Below are positions 41,177-50,245 of a stretch of DNA of 64,000 nt, piece after piece. Position 1 is the stretch's first letter. Each line of letters starts with the position of its first letter. The notes below the pieces were generated by a model that made no database searches, was not told the DNA's origin, and was given only the letters and a program-made list of their open reading frames with translations. The DNA is from Bacteriovoracaceae bacterium. GTDB taxonomy: Bacteria; Bdellovibrionota; Bacteriovoracia; Bacteriovoracales; Bacteriovoracaceae. The translations under genes and the position numbers were made by a program. Where the stretch lies: contig JAFMBV010000009.1 of the NCBI GenBank assembly GCA_017858255.1, positions 1-64,000 on the forward strand, given 5' to 3'.

Positions 41177-42019
41177 TTAAAACTGGTAACTAATTCCTAA
41201 ATAATATGAAGATGCTCTGGTATCAAAAATTCTAATATCCGATTCTTGGCCATTTACATTTAGAGCATTTCCGCCAATTGAATGACCCAAAAAGCCGCTA
41301 AAGTTTCTTGTGAAGTTTGTACTTAATGATTGATCAAGGCTGTAAAAATCATTTGTATTGCCCTGATAGGTCCATGAACGGATGTAAGTGGTATCTAAAC
41401 TTAGATAGAGGTTTTTTAGTAGGGGATAGAGAATCGTTAGCCTCTGATTCATTGTGTATTCATGATTTGATCTACCCGTTAAAGAGGTTTCATAGTCATG
41501 AACATTGAAAATAAATGAAGGCCTAAAAATGAGGCTTAATCCTTCCAATAGACTGTTAGCATTTACTATAAAGAGTGGGTTCACTCTCAAGGCAGTAATA
41601 AGACCATTTGTCTCATTAGAGGCCTTAGATAAAGGAATTGTCATTCCTGCCCGGCCAATTACGTTTATATTTGCACTTAACTTTCCTAAGGGCTTTGTTA
41701 GTGTCAGCACACTGTCTCTAATAAGTAGCTTTCTCTCATTGTTATAGTCTTGATTTAGCCACAAGCTTGTAGAGAGCAAGTACTTGCCTGGAAGATGAAG
41801 ACGGCCTGTAAGTATATGGTCTTGCCCAGACTGATGTTCAGCTCTGTCCGGTAAATAGGCGTTGGCCGACACAAAGGAAGTGTAGGTTGCGTCTATCGAA
41901 TAAGTGTCCTGTGTGCTCTTAGTGTTCTCTAATTCGACAAGTGTATTCTGAGCTGACACTTTGAGTGGGATACTTAATCCTAGTAAAAACAGTAATAAAT
42001 ACAAATACTTGTGTCTCAT
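41177..42019 (-). CDS. Outer membrane beta-barrel protein, unknown function
   Basis: The 280-residue product has a signal peptide (LLLFLLGLSIPLKVSAQ) and alternating polar/hydrophobic strands typical of a barrel (LSTSLWLNQDY, LYLSLDTTYIRSW, YYLGISYQF). The last residue is phenylalanine, as required for BAM-dependent insertion. It lies immediately upstream of the giant metalloprotease gene (gap under 50 bases), so the two are probably co-transcribed. No ligand or family could be assigned. Confidence 0.75.
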   Translation of the reverse strand: MRHKYLYLLLFLLGLSIPLKVSAQNTLVELENTKSTQDTYSIDATYTSFVSANAYLPDRAEHQSGQDHILTGRLHLPGKYLLSTSLWLNQDYNNERKLLIRDSVLTLTKPLGKLSANINVIGRAGMTIPLSKASNETNGLITALRVNPLFIVNANSLLEGLSLIFRPSFIFNVHDYETSLTGRSNHEYTMNQRLTILYPLLKNLYLSLDTTYIRSWTYQGNTNDFYSLDQSLSTNFTRNFSGFLGHSIGGNALNVNGQESDIRIFDTRASSYYLGISYQF

Positions 42020-42108
42020 ATAGACCTTTTTTAAAGGGTTCAGTTCGCTTTATGAGTTATATAATTGCAATTAAAAGGCCAAGTATGGCGGTCTTTGATG
42101 TGGGAAAT

Positions 42109-43029
42109 TTATTTAGGACTGTATGTTGAAGCGATCGCTTTATAAGTATTAAGGTGGGCCTCTACTGTATGTTCTATAGGTTGAGAATATCCTCCCCCTA
42201 ATCCAAGGGCGATAGGGATATTTCGTTGTTTGGCGAAATTCAGGACTCTAAAGTCTCGTTGATAAAGGCCTACGTGAGATAAAGAAAGGCGGCCAAGCTT
42301 ATCTTTATCAAGCGGGTCTACACCTGCCTGATAAAGGATGATATCCCAGGGCCTGTGGGAGAGTTTATTTAAAACTAGGTCTAATGCCTCTAAGTAAGTT
42401 TTATCATTTGTATTGTCTTCTAACGGAATATCCCAGTCTGAAGCTGGTTTAATATAAGGGTAGTTGGCCGAACCATGCATACTTACAACATATACTTCTT
42501 CTAGTGGTGTTAGAATCGCAGCATTGCCATTGCCTTGGTGGACATCCAAGTCCAACACCAAAATATTCTTAAAATTTCTTTGTTTGATGAGTTTTTTTGA
42601 AGCAATGGCGAAATCATTGAAAACACAAAAGCCTTCTCCACGATCAGGGAAACTGTGGTGAGTACCTCCTGATAAATTTCCTGAGACTCCATGTTTCAGT
42701 GCCATTTCTACAGCGGCGAGAAATCCTCCAACAGAGGCCCTCGATCTATTAAGCATGACATCTGACCAGGGAAATCCTATTTTCTTTTGGTCGCGAGGTT
42801 CGAGAGTTCCAAACTCTATAGAATCGTAATAGTCCTCGGTGTGAACAATTAGGATATCATTCTTGTCAGCGAGAGGAGCCTTGAAAATATTGTCAGGCTT
42901 AATCAAACCAAAGTTTATTAAGGCCTCTCTTACTAATTTATATTTATTCATGGGGAAGCGATGACCATCGGGAAGAGGGAGGTCATAGTGATCTGAATGA
43001 AAAACTTTTACAAAGTCTGGGAGGATCAC
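42109..43029 (-). CDS. Histone-deacetylase-family amidohydrolase
   Basis: A 306-residue member of the arginase/HDAC-like family, including acetoin-utilization and acetylpolyamine deacetylases. The active-site parts are visible: SGGTHHSFPDRGEGFCVFND (tandem His and tyrosine-like region), DLDVHQGNG with two zinc ligands, QAGVDPLDKDKLGRLSLS with the third, and LGLGGGY. Substrates may be acetyl-lysine, acetylpolyamines or other acyl amides. It starts at a GTG overlapping the M14 peptidase stop by four bases. Confidence 0.9.
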   Translation of the reverse strand: MILPDFVKVFHSDHYDLPLPDGHRFPMNKYKLVREALINFGLIKPDNIFKAPLADKNDILIVHTEDYYDSIEFGTLEPRDQKKIGFPWSDVMLNRSRASVGGFLAAVEMALKHGVSGNLSGGTHHSFPDRGEGFCVFNDFAIASKKLIKQRNFKNILVLDLDVHQGNGNAAILTPLEEVYVVSMHGSANYPYIKPASDWDIPLEDNTNDKTYLEALDLVLNKLSHRPWDIILYQAGVDPLDKDKLGRLSLSHVGLYQRDFRVLNFAKQRNIPIALGLGGGYSQPIEHTVEAHLNTYKAIASTYSPK

Positions 43030-43715
43030 TTTGAAGGTGGGCTGACATACTCCGACAAAAGTAGTTCTTTAAAAGCTGTCTCGTTCTCGTTCCAGATATC
43101 TTTAAGTGTGATCTCATCCGATATCACAGGACATTCAAAAGTTAGGACTGGAGAATTGTATTTTTGAGGTCCATATTCACCTAGACTTCCTGGCGTAGGG
43201 TGGCCTTCGATATCACCCATAACTTCATATGAGTTAAACTTAGATATAAAGTTAGCTGCTTCTTCACAATCTCCATTGAAATTGATGAATGGTTTCCAGG
43301 AATGAAAAGAGACAATCAGATGAGGAGGGAATTTTTGAAATAACTTATCGAGGAAGACATTTTCTGGTTCGCTTAAGGGCGCTGCTCCTGGAAAGTATTT
43401 AGCCTCCCTTACTTCACTAGTCCAACATTCAGTTGGGTAGTTTCTATTGAGGTCAACTCCGTGAGCGTTCACTCTTGTACTTGCTCTGTAACCATCAACA
43501 TTTAAAATTGGTAAGACAACAAATGAACAGGGTGCTTCTTCCACATCATTCTTAAGCCACTTGTAAAGTTGTTGCAGCAGGTAGACTCCTTCTACTTCAT
43601 CCCCATGAGTACCGGCCATAAGGTAGGTGTATGTAGGAGCTTTCTTTTCACTACGAAAAGCTTTTAGCTCATCACCTTCTACACTTGTTCCTGATTTTAT
43701 TTTTAAGAAATTCAT
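43026..43715 (-). CDS. M14-family zinc carboxypeptidase/amidase
   Basis: This 229-residue M14 peptidase resembles the MpaA group that trims murein peptides. The zinc motif HxxE is in MAGTHGDEVEG, the third ligand is the His of IVSFHSW, the substrate arginine/asparagine segment is GVDLNRNYPT, and the catalytic glutamate is in LTFECPV. There is no signal peptide, so it should work in the cytoplasm, for example on recycled or imported peptides. It sits between a PTPS-like gene and an HDAC-like gene in one operon. Confidence 0.87.
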   Translation of the reverse strand: MNFLKIKSGTSVEGDELKAFRSEKKAPTYTYLMAGTHGDEVEGVYLLQQLYKWLKNDVEEAPCSFVVLPILNVDGYRASTRVNAHGVDLNRNYPTECWTSEVREAKYFPGAAPLSEPENVFLDKLFQKFPPHLIVSFHSWKPFINFNGDCEEAANFISKFNSYEVMGDIEGHPTPGSLGEYGPQKYNSPVLTFECPVISDEITLKDIWNENETAFKELLLSEYVSPPSK

Positions 43716-43739
43716 AGTCTTATGTTGCCTGGGTTTAGA

Positions 43740-44231
43740 TTAACTTTCAAATCGGTAAACAGCACATTGTCCTGGGGTTTCTTCAACCTCAACTTCGAGT
43801 TTAGGGAAGTTAAAGTTGAAACGCTCGCGGACCAATCTGTGGATTTCATGGGTAATATAAATAGCTAGTCTCTCAGCACTAGTATTCTTAATTGGTAAAA
43901 GTAATACGTCTCTTTTGGGAAATAAGAATTCATCACCATCTGGTGTTTGAACATATAAGCTCTTGCCTCTTTCTTCCCATGTTAATTGGTCATTCTCTTT
44001 TGGAAGGAGTAGGCGATGGTCGAGACTGTCGCATACTTCTCTAACAATGGGTTTAATGTCCAAGAAGTCGAAAACCATATCTCCTTCAAGCTGGCAGGCC
44101 TCTCCTTTTAATTGTACCCGATAGTTATGTCCATGAAGTGGTTCTCTTGTTCCATCCTTAAAAATAAGAAAGTGCGATGATGCAAAATTAAAGTACTGTT
44201 TATAAACTCTTATCGAATATTCTGGATTCAC
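43740..44231 (-). CDS. 6-pyruvoyl-tetrahydropterin synthase family, PTPS-III-like
   Basis: The 163-residue T-fold protein has the zinc ligands in FNFASSHFL and PLHGHNYRV, plus DHRLLLP and a C-terminal VEETPGQCAVY. In QueD and classical PTPS a catalytic cysteine precedes LHGH. Here that stretch is TREPLHGH: no cysteine, but a glutamate, the hallmark of PTPS-III enzymes that form 6-hydroxymethyl-dihydropterin and can replace dihydroneopterin aldolase in folate synthesis. The frame opens at 44276, but the GTG at 44231 has GAGG eight bases upstream. QueD-like activity is not excluded. Confidence 0.72.
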   Translation of the reverse strand: MNPEYSIRVYKQYFNFASSHFLIFKDGTREPLHGHNYRVQLKGEACQLEGDMVFDFLDIKPIVREVCDSLDHRLLLPKENDQLTWEERGKSLYVQTPDGDEFLFPKRDVLLLPIKNTSAERLAIYITHEIHRLVRERFNFNFPKLEVEVEETPGQCAVYRFES

Positions 44232-44344
44232 TTTAAAGACCTCGCTCAAAATCACATAAGACAAAATTCTATTCAAATCACTGTCGATCGTCTAATATAC
44301 TCAAGCATTTAGTGCGTCTGCAAACATTCTTATAGAAGCTAACA

Positions 44345-44989
44345 ATGAGCGTTACAAAGAAACAGAAAAATGAAGCGAATAAGGCCTTGAGGCTTTTGAA
44401 GTCTTTACTTAGTGGCCAGAATATTGATTCGTCTATTGAAACGCTGCAAAATAATCTCGATGAGTTACCGATATCAGAAAGTAGCAATATTGGTGATGGA
44501 TTTAGCTTAACCCCTGACTTGTTAAAGTTTGATTTTATAGCCTTTAGTGACGGCGCTTGCCGTGGAAATCCTGGCCCTGGAGCTTGGGGATCTCTCGTTC
44601 AAAGAGTTGATGAATCAGTAATTTATGAGGGTAGTGGCGTTGAATTTAATACAACAAATAATAGGATGGAGCTTCAGGGTGCTATTGAGGCGCTAAAGTT
44701 TATCTGTTCTTTTTCTGAGTTTAATAAAGGCCAGTCAGTCGTATTAGTTAGTGACTCAAAATATGTCGTTGATGGGATGAATCAATGGGTCGTGGGTTGG
44801 AAAAAACGCGGTTGGAAGAAAGCGGATAAAAAAACGCCAGAAAATATAGAACAGTGGCAAGAGCTAGACAGTTTAAAAGAAAGCTTTGATTCCCTCATTT
44901 TTCAATGGGTGAAGGGACATGCAGGCCATCCCCAGAACGAGCATTGTGATCAACTTGCTAATGTCGCCTTAGACGAGGCCGGTTTCTAG
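44345..44989 (+). CDS. rnhA: Ribonuclease HI with N-terminal extension
   Basis: RNase HI cleaves RNA in RNA/DNA hybrids. The catalytic core starts near residue 64: AFSDGACRGNPGPGAWG (Asp), NNRMELQGAIEAL (Glu), VSDSKYVVDGMNQWV (Asp) and GHAGHPQNEHCDQLAN (His/Asp). About 60 charged residues precede it, which do not look like the hybrid-binding domain of eukaryotic RNase H1. The genome thus has both type I and type II RNases H. The stop overlaps the GTG of the lipoprotein gene. Confidence 0.92.
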   Translation: MSVTKKQKNEANKALRLLKSLLSGQNIDSSIETLQNNLDELPISESSNIGDGFSLTPDLLKFDFIAFSDGACRGNPGPGAWGSLVQRVDESVIYEGSGVEFNTTNNRMELQGAIEALKFICSFSEFNKGQSVVLVSDSKYVVDGMNQWVVGWKKRGWKKADKKTPENIEQWQELDSLKESFDSLIFQWVKGHAGHPQNEHCDQLANVALDEAGF

Positions 44990-45630
44990 TGAAGTTCCTA
45001 TTGTTAAGCCTAATTCTCTTATCAGCTTGCTCCCATTTTCAAAGGGAGGCCTTGGTTGTAAGAGTAGATAAAAGTTCGACGCCTTTAGTTAAGGCAATAA
45101 AGACAGCAAGACATCAACTTTTACAAAATAAGAATTCACTAAGAATTGCGATATTAAAGTTGGGCCTTAAATCAAAGAAAGAGCTGAGGGGAGGTGTTAT
45201 TGTAATGAGCACCGAAATGATGTCCTTTCTCGACAACCCAGGTTATGACTGGGAGTTACTCTCACTGGCCCGCCTACATCAACAACTTATACCAGAGCTC
45301 TACCAGTTATTAAGCTTAGCTAGAGAGAAGAGTTTACCCCTCTATGTAATTTGTGGGACGAATCATTCTTGTGATTTGTTGCGACAAAATATGGTCCTTA
45401 AAAATCAAAGAAAAATACATTTTCTCAAAAAGAAAAATTATGAAAAATTGGCAAAAGTTAAGCCACTCCTAGTTCTGTCCACTAGCGCTAATCTATTTGA
45501 TGATTTAAAGGATAAAGTTCTATGGCATCACTGGAAAACTAATTGGGTTCTTCTTTCTAAAATAGACCAAAGTCGTCACCTATTTCCTAGAGATTGGGCA
45601 AGAGTAGTTCCAACAATACATGAATTCTAA
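44989..45630 (+). CDS. Lipoprotein of unknown function
   Basis: I do not recognise this 213-residue protein. It has a lipoprotein signal (LILLSACS, Cys near residue 14) and a mature part with basic helices and a segment (LPLYVICGTNHSCDLL ... KPLLVLSTSANLFDDL) that suggests an alpha/beta fold. The GTG start overlaps the rnhA stop by one base, so the two are co-translated. There is no catalytic motif that I can name. Confidence 0.65.
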   Translation: MKFLLLSLILLSACSHFQREALVVRVDKSSTPLVKAIKTARHQLLQNKNSLRIAILKLGLKSKKELRGGVIVMSTEMMSFLDNPGYDWELLSLARLHQQLIPELYQLLSLAREKSLPLYVICGTNHSCDLLRQNMVLKNQRKIHFLKKKNYEKLAKVKPLLVLSTSANLFDDLKDKVLWHHWKTNWVLLSKIDQSRHLFPRDWARVVPTIHEF

Positions 45631-45701
45631 TAGTTAGGGCTTGAATATACCCTTGTCTGTAGGTACCCTATTGAAAAATTAAAAACCAAAAAGGAAGGTT
45701 T

Positions 45702-46388
45702 ATGAAAACACTAGCTTTAATCCTTATTGCTTCCGCGCTCTTCTCTTGCAACAAGCAGGCGAAAGTTAGTCTAAGCAACGATGAACTAAAAACATTTTAC
45801 ACTGTTGGTCATACTATGGGCCAAAGAATGAAAAACCTTAGCTTAACAGATGACGAAATTGCAGCTGTTAATATGGGTTTAACTGATGCAGCCAAAGGTA
45901 CTGAGGCGCAGGTTAATCCTGATGAATTTCGCGTAAAGATTCAGGAGCTTTTTAAAGGGCGAATGACGAAAGCGGCTGTATCTGAAAAAGAAAAGGGAAA
46001 GGCCTACTTAGAAAAATTTGTTAAAGAAGAAAAAGATGTAGTTAAAACAGAGTCTGGACTAGCTTTTAAAATTCTTTCTGAAGGTAAAGGGAATAATCCT
46101 AAGCCAACAGACACTGTGAAAGTCCATTACCATGGGAAACTTATCGACGGAACAGTTTTTGATTCATCTAAAGATCGTGGCCAGCCAATAACCTTTCCTC
46201 TTAATAGAGTTATCAAGGGTTGGACTGAAGGTGTTCAAAAAGTTAAAGAAGGTGGGAAAATTAAATTGGTAATCCCAAGTGACTTGGCCTACCAAGACTC
46301 TGGTGCTCCTCCAAAAATACCTGGTGGTGCAACACTTATTTTTGATGTTGAGCTTATTGAAATCGTAAAAGAGCCAAAGAAAAAATAA
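45702..46388 (+). CDS. FKBP-type peptidyl-prolyl isomerase lipoprotein
   Basis: A 228-residue Mip/FkpA-like protein. A lipoprotein signal (ASALFSC) is followed by an N-terminal FKBP dimerisation-like domain (YTVGHTMGQRMKNL ... VNMGLTDAAKG) and the isomerase domain (residues about 120-222; VKVHYHGKLIDGTVFDSS, VIKGWTEGVQKVKEGGK, IPGGATLIFDVELIEI). It would assist folding of envelope proteins in the periplasm. AAGGAAGG precedes the ATG and a strong terminator follows. Confidence 0.93.
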   Translation: MKTLALILIASALFSCNKQAKVSLSNDELKTFYTVGHTMGQRMKNLSLTDDEIAAVNMGLTDAAKGTEAQVNPDEFRVKIQELFKGRMTKAAVSEKEKGKAYLEKFVKEEKDVVKTESGLAFKILSEGKGNNPKPTDTVKVHYHGKLIDGTVFDSSKDRGQPITFPLNRVIKGWTEGVQKVKEGGKIKLVIPSDLAYQDSGAPPKIPGGATLIFDVELIEIVKEPKKK

Positions 46389-46419
46389 ATAAAGTAGTTA
46401 GTTAATTAATGAATAAATG

Positions 46420-46449
46420 GCCCTCTTTAAAAAGAGGGCTTTTTTTTTT
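46420..46449 (+). terminator. Rho-independent terminator after the FKBP gene
   Basis: A long AT/GC stem (GCCCTCTTT 46420-46428 with AAAGAGGGC 46431-46439) leads into a tract of ten T. The next start codon is 13 bases beyond the T tract. Confidence 0.88.
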
Positions 46450-46461
46450 AGGTGATGAGAC

Positions 46462-47472
46462 ATGAGTAAATTAATATTTGAAGAACATGATGGCTTTTAT
46501 AAATTCGAATTGAATAACCCTCGTAAGTTAAATGTTCTTGATGAAGAAATGGTCGATTCATTTAAAGAAGCTTTGTCAGTCTACGACCCAGAGGCAAATG
46601 GTTTGCCCTATATCATTAGTGGTTGTGGAGATAAGGGCTTTTGCGCTGGTGGCGATGTTGTCTCTGTTGTTAAAGGAATAAAGGAAGGAAAGGACTTCGA
46701 CTTCTTTTTTAAAAAAGAATATGAGCTAGATCTAAGAATTCACAACAATTCCAATAATTACGCGTTGGCACATGGGATTGTTATGGGGGGAGGACTCGGT
46801 CTTTTTATGGGGTGTGAAACTAAGCTTTTAGACCCAAACTCAACACTGGCGATGCCTGAGGTTACCATCGGGTTTCACCCTGATGTAGGGGCCAGCTATT
46901 TTCTTCAGAAAATTCCAAAGAGGTGGCGTCTTTTTATGACTTTAACGGGTGCCAGATTGAATGCCTATGATTTCTACCATTTAGGACTCTCTGATGGGTT
47001 TTGGAGTTATGAAAATGGTATAAATGAAAAGGCGCTGAATCATAAAAGTTTTACTGAAAAAATATTAAACGAAAATGGGCCTGAATATAGAGCTAGCTTT
47101 GAAGAAAAACATCTCTGTCTTGAACCTATTGAGAAAATCAATAGTATTGAAGAATTCGATCAGTGGTGTAAAAGTATATCTGGAAATATAGACTCAAACC
47201 CGTGGCTATTGAGTTCGATTTCTACTTATCAAAAGGGAAGTCCAGTATCAAAAGTGTTAATTTGGTGTCTCTTTGAATGGTGTGTGGGGAAGAGTATCGA
47301 GAGTTGCTTTGACATGGATCTACTAATTGCCAAAATTGAATGTGAGAAAGGTGATTTCCACGAAGGTGTAAGGGCCCTATTGATTGATAAAGATAAATTA
47401 CCCGTTTGGCCTGACTCTGATCTTGAGTCAGTAAAGGTCCGCCTAAGTGAAGAATTAAAAGTCTTTTCTTGA
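46462..47472 (+). CDS. Enoyl-CoA hydratase/isomerase family, 3-hydroxyisobutyryl-CoA hydrolase type
   Basis: A 336-residue crotonase-fold protein. The length and C-terminal DFHEGVRALLIDKDKLPVW match 3-hydroxyisobutyryl-CoA hydrolases (valine degradation) rather than short enoyl-CoA hydratases. The oxyanion-hole segments are GFCAGGDVVS and HGIVMGGGLGLFMGCETKL, with the catalytic glutamate region MPEVTIGFHPDVGASYFL. Related bacterial proteins hydrolyse other short acyl-CoA thioesters, so the substrate is tentative. It has its own AGGTGA ribosome-binding site just after a terminator. Confidence 0.85.
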   Translation: MSKLIFEEHDGFYKFELNNPRKLNVLDEEMVDSFKEALSVYDPEANGLPYIISGCGDKGFCAGGDVVSVVKGIKEGKDFDFFFKKEYELDLRIHNNSNNYALAHGIVMGGGLGLFMGCETKLLDPNSTLAMPEVTIGFHPDVGASYFLQKIPKRWRLFMTLTGARLNAYDFYHLGLSDGFWSYENGINEKALNHKSFTEKILNENGPEYRASFEEKHLCLEPIEKINSIEEFDQWCKSISGNIDSNPWLLSSISTYQKGSPVSKVLIWCLFEWCVGKSIESCFDMDLLIAKIECEKGDFHEGVRALLIDKDKLPVWPDSDLESVKVRLSEELKVFS

Positions 47473-47491
47473 TATCTGTTCAAACTATATT

Positions 47492-47520
47492 CAGTTACCT
47501 CTTCTAAGTAACTGGATTTT
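47492..47520 (+). terminator. Weak terminator-like hairpin
   Basis: CAGTTAC (47492-47498) pairs with GTAACTG (47508-47514) around a nine-base loop and is followed by GATTTT. It lies 20 bases after the hydrolase stop. The T tract is short, so termination would be partial. Confidence 0.35.
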
Positions 47521-47586
47521 GGACCCTCTCTAGGCACTAGAATTGCATGTATAACCTCAACTTATTTATTTCAGTTGGGAGCATCT

Positions 47587-49521
47587 ATGATTTTTCGTAT
47601 CGTTTTAAGTACATTCTTTATATTTATCTCCCCTCTAGCTTTATCAAAAATTGATGTCCTCTATTCAAACGGCAAAGAACTTCAAATTGAAGGAAAATTA
47701 AAAAATCTTCGTTTTGGTGGTGATAAGTATGATGGAGAGTCAGTTGGAAAAATTATTAGCTTCATTAATAAAAATCGAATGTCTTTAATAGAAAGTGATT
47801 CTGAAGTATCTAAACTTTATTTCAGACCAAACTTTAATGATAATGAAAATGAAGGACAGGCCAGAATTCTTGTCAATAAAGGTACTGCTTCAGTTAAGTT
47901 GCAACAAGTTTTATACAAAATAGAAAAGAATGGTAGTCGTGTTTATATTCCAATTGAAGGAGGAGACGTAAACGTTTACATTACCGGACTTAAAGAAATG
48001 ACTACTCACAATAAACCTGGATACTTTAATCAGGGAGAGGTTATTGAAATTTCCACTTCGCTTGTATCCATTGGTCGGGAACAGCTGAATCTTATTAATT
48101 TTGATGAAAATAATATTAATAATAAAACGTTCTTTTCAGAAAAAATGAAAATGTCACTTGAAGATAAGATAAATTTAATCGATTTGTTAGGTGAATACGG
48201 TTTAGATAATATTATTAATGTGATTTATCCTAATCAAAAAAGTTTTAAAAATGATAACCAAGCATTTAAATTTCTCGTAGAAGATAACTCTTTTGTTGGG
48301 AATTTTTTAAGAGACAATAAAAAGCACATGAAAAGAATGTTTCTTCTTAACAATAAGGATGAACATACCTTGGGGTGGCGTTTAGAAAATCCATATGACT
48401 TACCCATTTATGTTGATTTAACGATTTCTAAAAATGGAAAAGTACAAATTCTTAAGACTCACAATAAGACGAGAAATGTTACAGTTAATATTTATCGTGG
48501 ATCTACTTTTAACCTTAAGAAATCCAAAAAACGTAGTGGCCTCAGCCATATCTGGAAAGATAAGGAGGCCGATGGAGGTTTTTTCAAACAAGAGGATTAT
48601 GATATTGCCCTAATTAATCTTTCAAAAGTTGTTGAATACTTTAAATCTGCTTTTGGCTGGGATGGGTATGATAATAGAGGTTCTGATTTAGATGCTACGG
48701 TTAGATTTAAAGGTTCTCGTTTACTAGGGTCATCAGGTCTTAGGCAAAATGCTGCTTGGGCCGGAAGTCCATATAATCAATTCCTTTTCGGTAAAGGCGG
48801 CGATACTTTAGGTGATTTCTTAAATGCGTTTGATGTTATTGGACATGAATATTGTCACGCGATTGTTGCCCATACTGCGCAATTAGAAGGTGGTAATGAG
48901 ACCGGAGCTTTAAATGAACATGTATGTGATATCTTAGGTGTTGGCTTTGAAGGTGATTTATTAGGTAATGGGTTTGACTTTAAAATTGGTGAAACCGTAG
49001 TATTAGAATCCAAGAAAGGTCTGCGCGATTTCTTAAATCCTGAGCAATCCTTTTCAGAACAACCTTCTCACATGAGCCAAGTTAACGCTAAGTATGGTGC
49101 CAGCTGTGTTGCTTCTAGTCGTAATGATGAGTGTGGTGTTCATTACTCAAATGGTGTTTTAAATCGTGCTATTGGACTTTCAGTAAAAGAGCTTGGTTGG
49201 GCCAAAATGAAGGATTTGGTTTTTGAAGTTGTAACTAAGAAGCTTAACTCTCGTTCGGATTTTTTCGATTATAAGAAACAGATGGTTCGTACTTGTGGTC
49301 AAACCGGTAAATTTTTAGATGAAGATTGTAAGGTTATTGATAAAAACTTTAATCTTGTAGGGTTGAATGAAGCGATTTCTATAGAAGGTAATAGCTCTGG
49401 AGAGCTTAATACTGATAATACATTTGATACCCAACTTTGCTCTGTTGTTATGAAGGCCTGTAATTTATTTGAAGAGGGCGAAATATATGAAATGTGTAAG
49501 GGCTGTGGTTTTGAGTACTAG
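47587..49521 (+). CDS. Secreted M4 (thermolysin)-family metalloprotease
   Basis: A 644-residue secreted zinc protease. The signal peptide is residues 1-21 (IFISPLALSK). A long propeptide-like region (about 22-330) precedes the catalytic domain. VIGHEYCHAIVAHTAQLEGGNETGALNEHVCDILGVG supplies HExxH and the downstream glutamate ligand in the M4 arrangement, and CGVHYSNGVLNRAIG holds the transition-state histidine. A C-terminal stretch has four cysteines (CSVVMKAC ... CKGCG). The ATG at 47587 has GGGAG six bases upstream; the upstream TTG at 47575 is less likely. Its stop overlaps the convergent PIG-L gene. Confidence 0.9.
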   Translation: MIFRIVLSTFFIFISPLALSKIDVLYSNGKELQIEGKLKNLRFGGDKYDGESVGKIISFINKNRMSLIESDSEVSKLYFRPNFNDNENEGQARILVNKGTASVKLQQVLYKIEKNGSRVYIPIEGGDVNVYITGLKEMTTHNKPGYFNQGEVIEISTSLVSIGREQLNLINFDENNINNKTFFSEKMKMSLEDKINLIDLLGEYGLDNIINVIYPNQKSFKNDNQAFKFLVEDNSFVGNFLRDNKKHMKRMFLLNNKDEHTLGWRLENPYDLPIYVDLTISKNGKVQILKTHNKTRNVTVNIYRGSTFNLKKSKKRSGLSHIWKDKEADGGFFKQEDYDIALINLSKVVEYFKSAFGWDGYDNRGSDLDATVRFKGSRLLGSSGLRQNAAWAGSPYNQFLFGKGGDTLGDFLNAFDVIGHEYCHAIVAHTAQLEGGNETGALNEHVCDILGVGFEGDLLGNGFDFKIGETVVLESKKGLRDFLNPEQSFSEQPSHMSQVNAKYGASCVASSRNDECGVHYSNGVLNRAIGLSVKELGWAKMKDLVFEVVTKKLNSRSDFFDYKKQMVRTCGQTGKFLDEDCKVIDKNFNLVGLNEAISIEGNSSGELNTDNTFDTQLCSVVMKACNLFEEGEIYEMCKGCGFEY

Positions 49522-50207
49522 AACTTTCTTGTTAGGCCCGCTTCTTTGAATAGCTTAATGCTATGATGGAAGGGGGTATATGCACCGAGATTTTTATCGA
49601 GGTGATTCGTTCTTCCTGTTAAAAAGTTTAATATTTCTAAAGTTTCAACACCAGATTTCAAAAATTCTTCTTGGGCCTTCGCTGGGATAAGTGTCACGAA
49701 TCTTTGATATTCTTTTTTATAAATAGTGCACATTATTTCTAGCTTTAATTCCCACATTTTAATTTCATTTTCCTTAAAAGTAAGAGATTCTTCGTCTATT
49801 GATAGAATATTGGGATGGTAGATTGTGTATTTAGCCAAGTAGTTTTGGTGAATTAATTGGCCTACTTGAATGTGGTGGGGGTGTCCATACTCACCAAAAG
49901 GGCCGTGGGTAAAAAGAACAGTGTCTTCGTTTGCAAATTTTCTTAGTGATATTTTAATTTTTTCATTGAGCAAATCTTCATTTAAGGGAGAGTTATATTG
50001 ATCCGGCAAGGAATAGAAGTCGAAGGAAGTTATATTGAATTTATCCAACGCCGTTTCAAACTCTCTTTTTCTCTCCTCGCCCCTGCCGTCAGCATTGCCG
50101 TCGCTAATACATATAACGTGTATATCTTGACTGTTAGAATACAGTAATGATGAGAAAAATAGTGTTTCATCATCGGGGTGGGCACATATAAGGATAAATT
50201 TTTTCAT
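49518..50207 (-). CDS. PIG-L family N-acetylglucosaminyl deacetylase-like
   Basis: A 229-residue LmbE/PIG-L fold protein. The metal site is in ICAHPDDETLF (His, Asp, Asp) and GEYGHPHHIQVGQL (His). Family members remove the N-acetyl group from GlcNAc in sugar conjugates or chitobiose. It has no signal peptide, so it should be cytoplasmic. The start may be the ATG at 50207, which opens directly with the conserved strand, or the GTG at 50231. It is divergent from a NagB-like gene that would deaminate the resulting amino sugar phosphate. Confidence 0.85.
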   Translation of the reverse strand: MKKFILICAHPDDETLFFSSLLYSNSQDIHVICISDGNADGRGEERKREFETALDKFNITSFDFYSLPDQYNSPLNEDLLNEKIKISLRKFANEDTVLFTHGPFGEYGHPHHIQVGQLIHQNYLAKYTIYHPNILSIDEESLTFKENEIKMWELKLEIMCTIYKKEYQRFVTLIPAKAQEEFLKSGVETLEILNFLTGRTNHLDKNLGAYTPFHHSIKLFKEAGLTRKF

Positions 50208-50245
50208 CTTGTATAAAAGAATAAGCTTCACCTAAAATAGAAGCA

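Noticed and set aside
41317-41747. Two plus-strand frames opposite the barrel gene
   Set aside because: The barrel frame has a signal peptide, strand pattern and terminal Phe; these frames have nothing.
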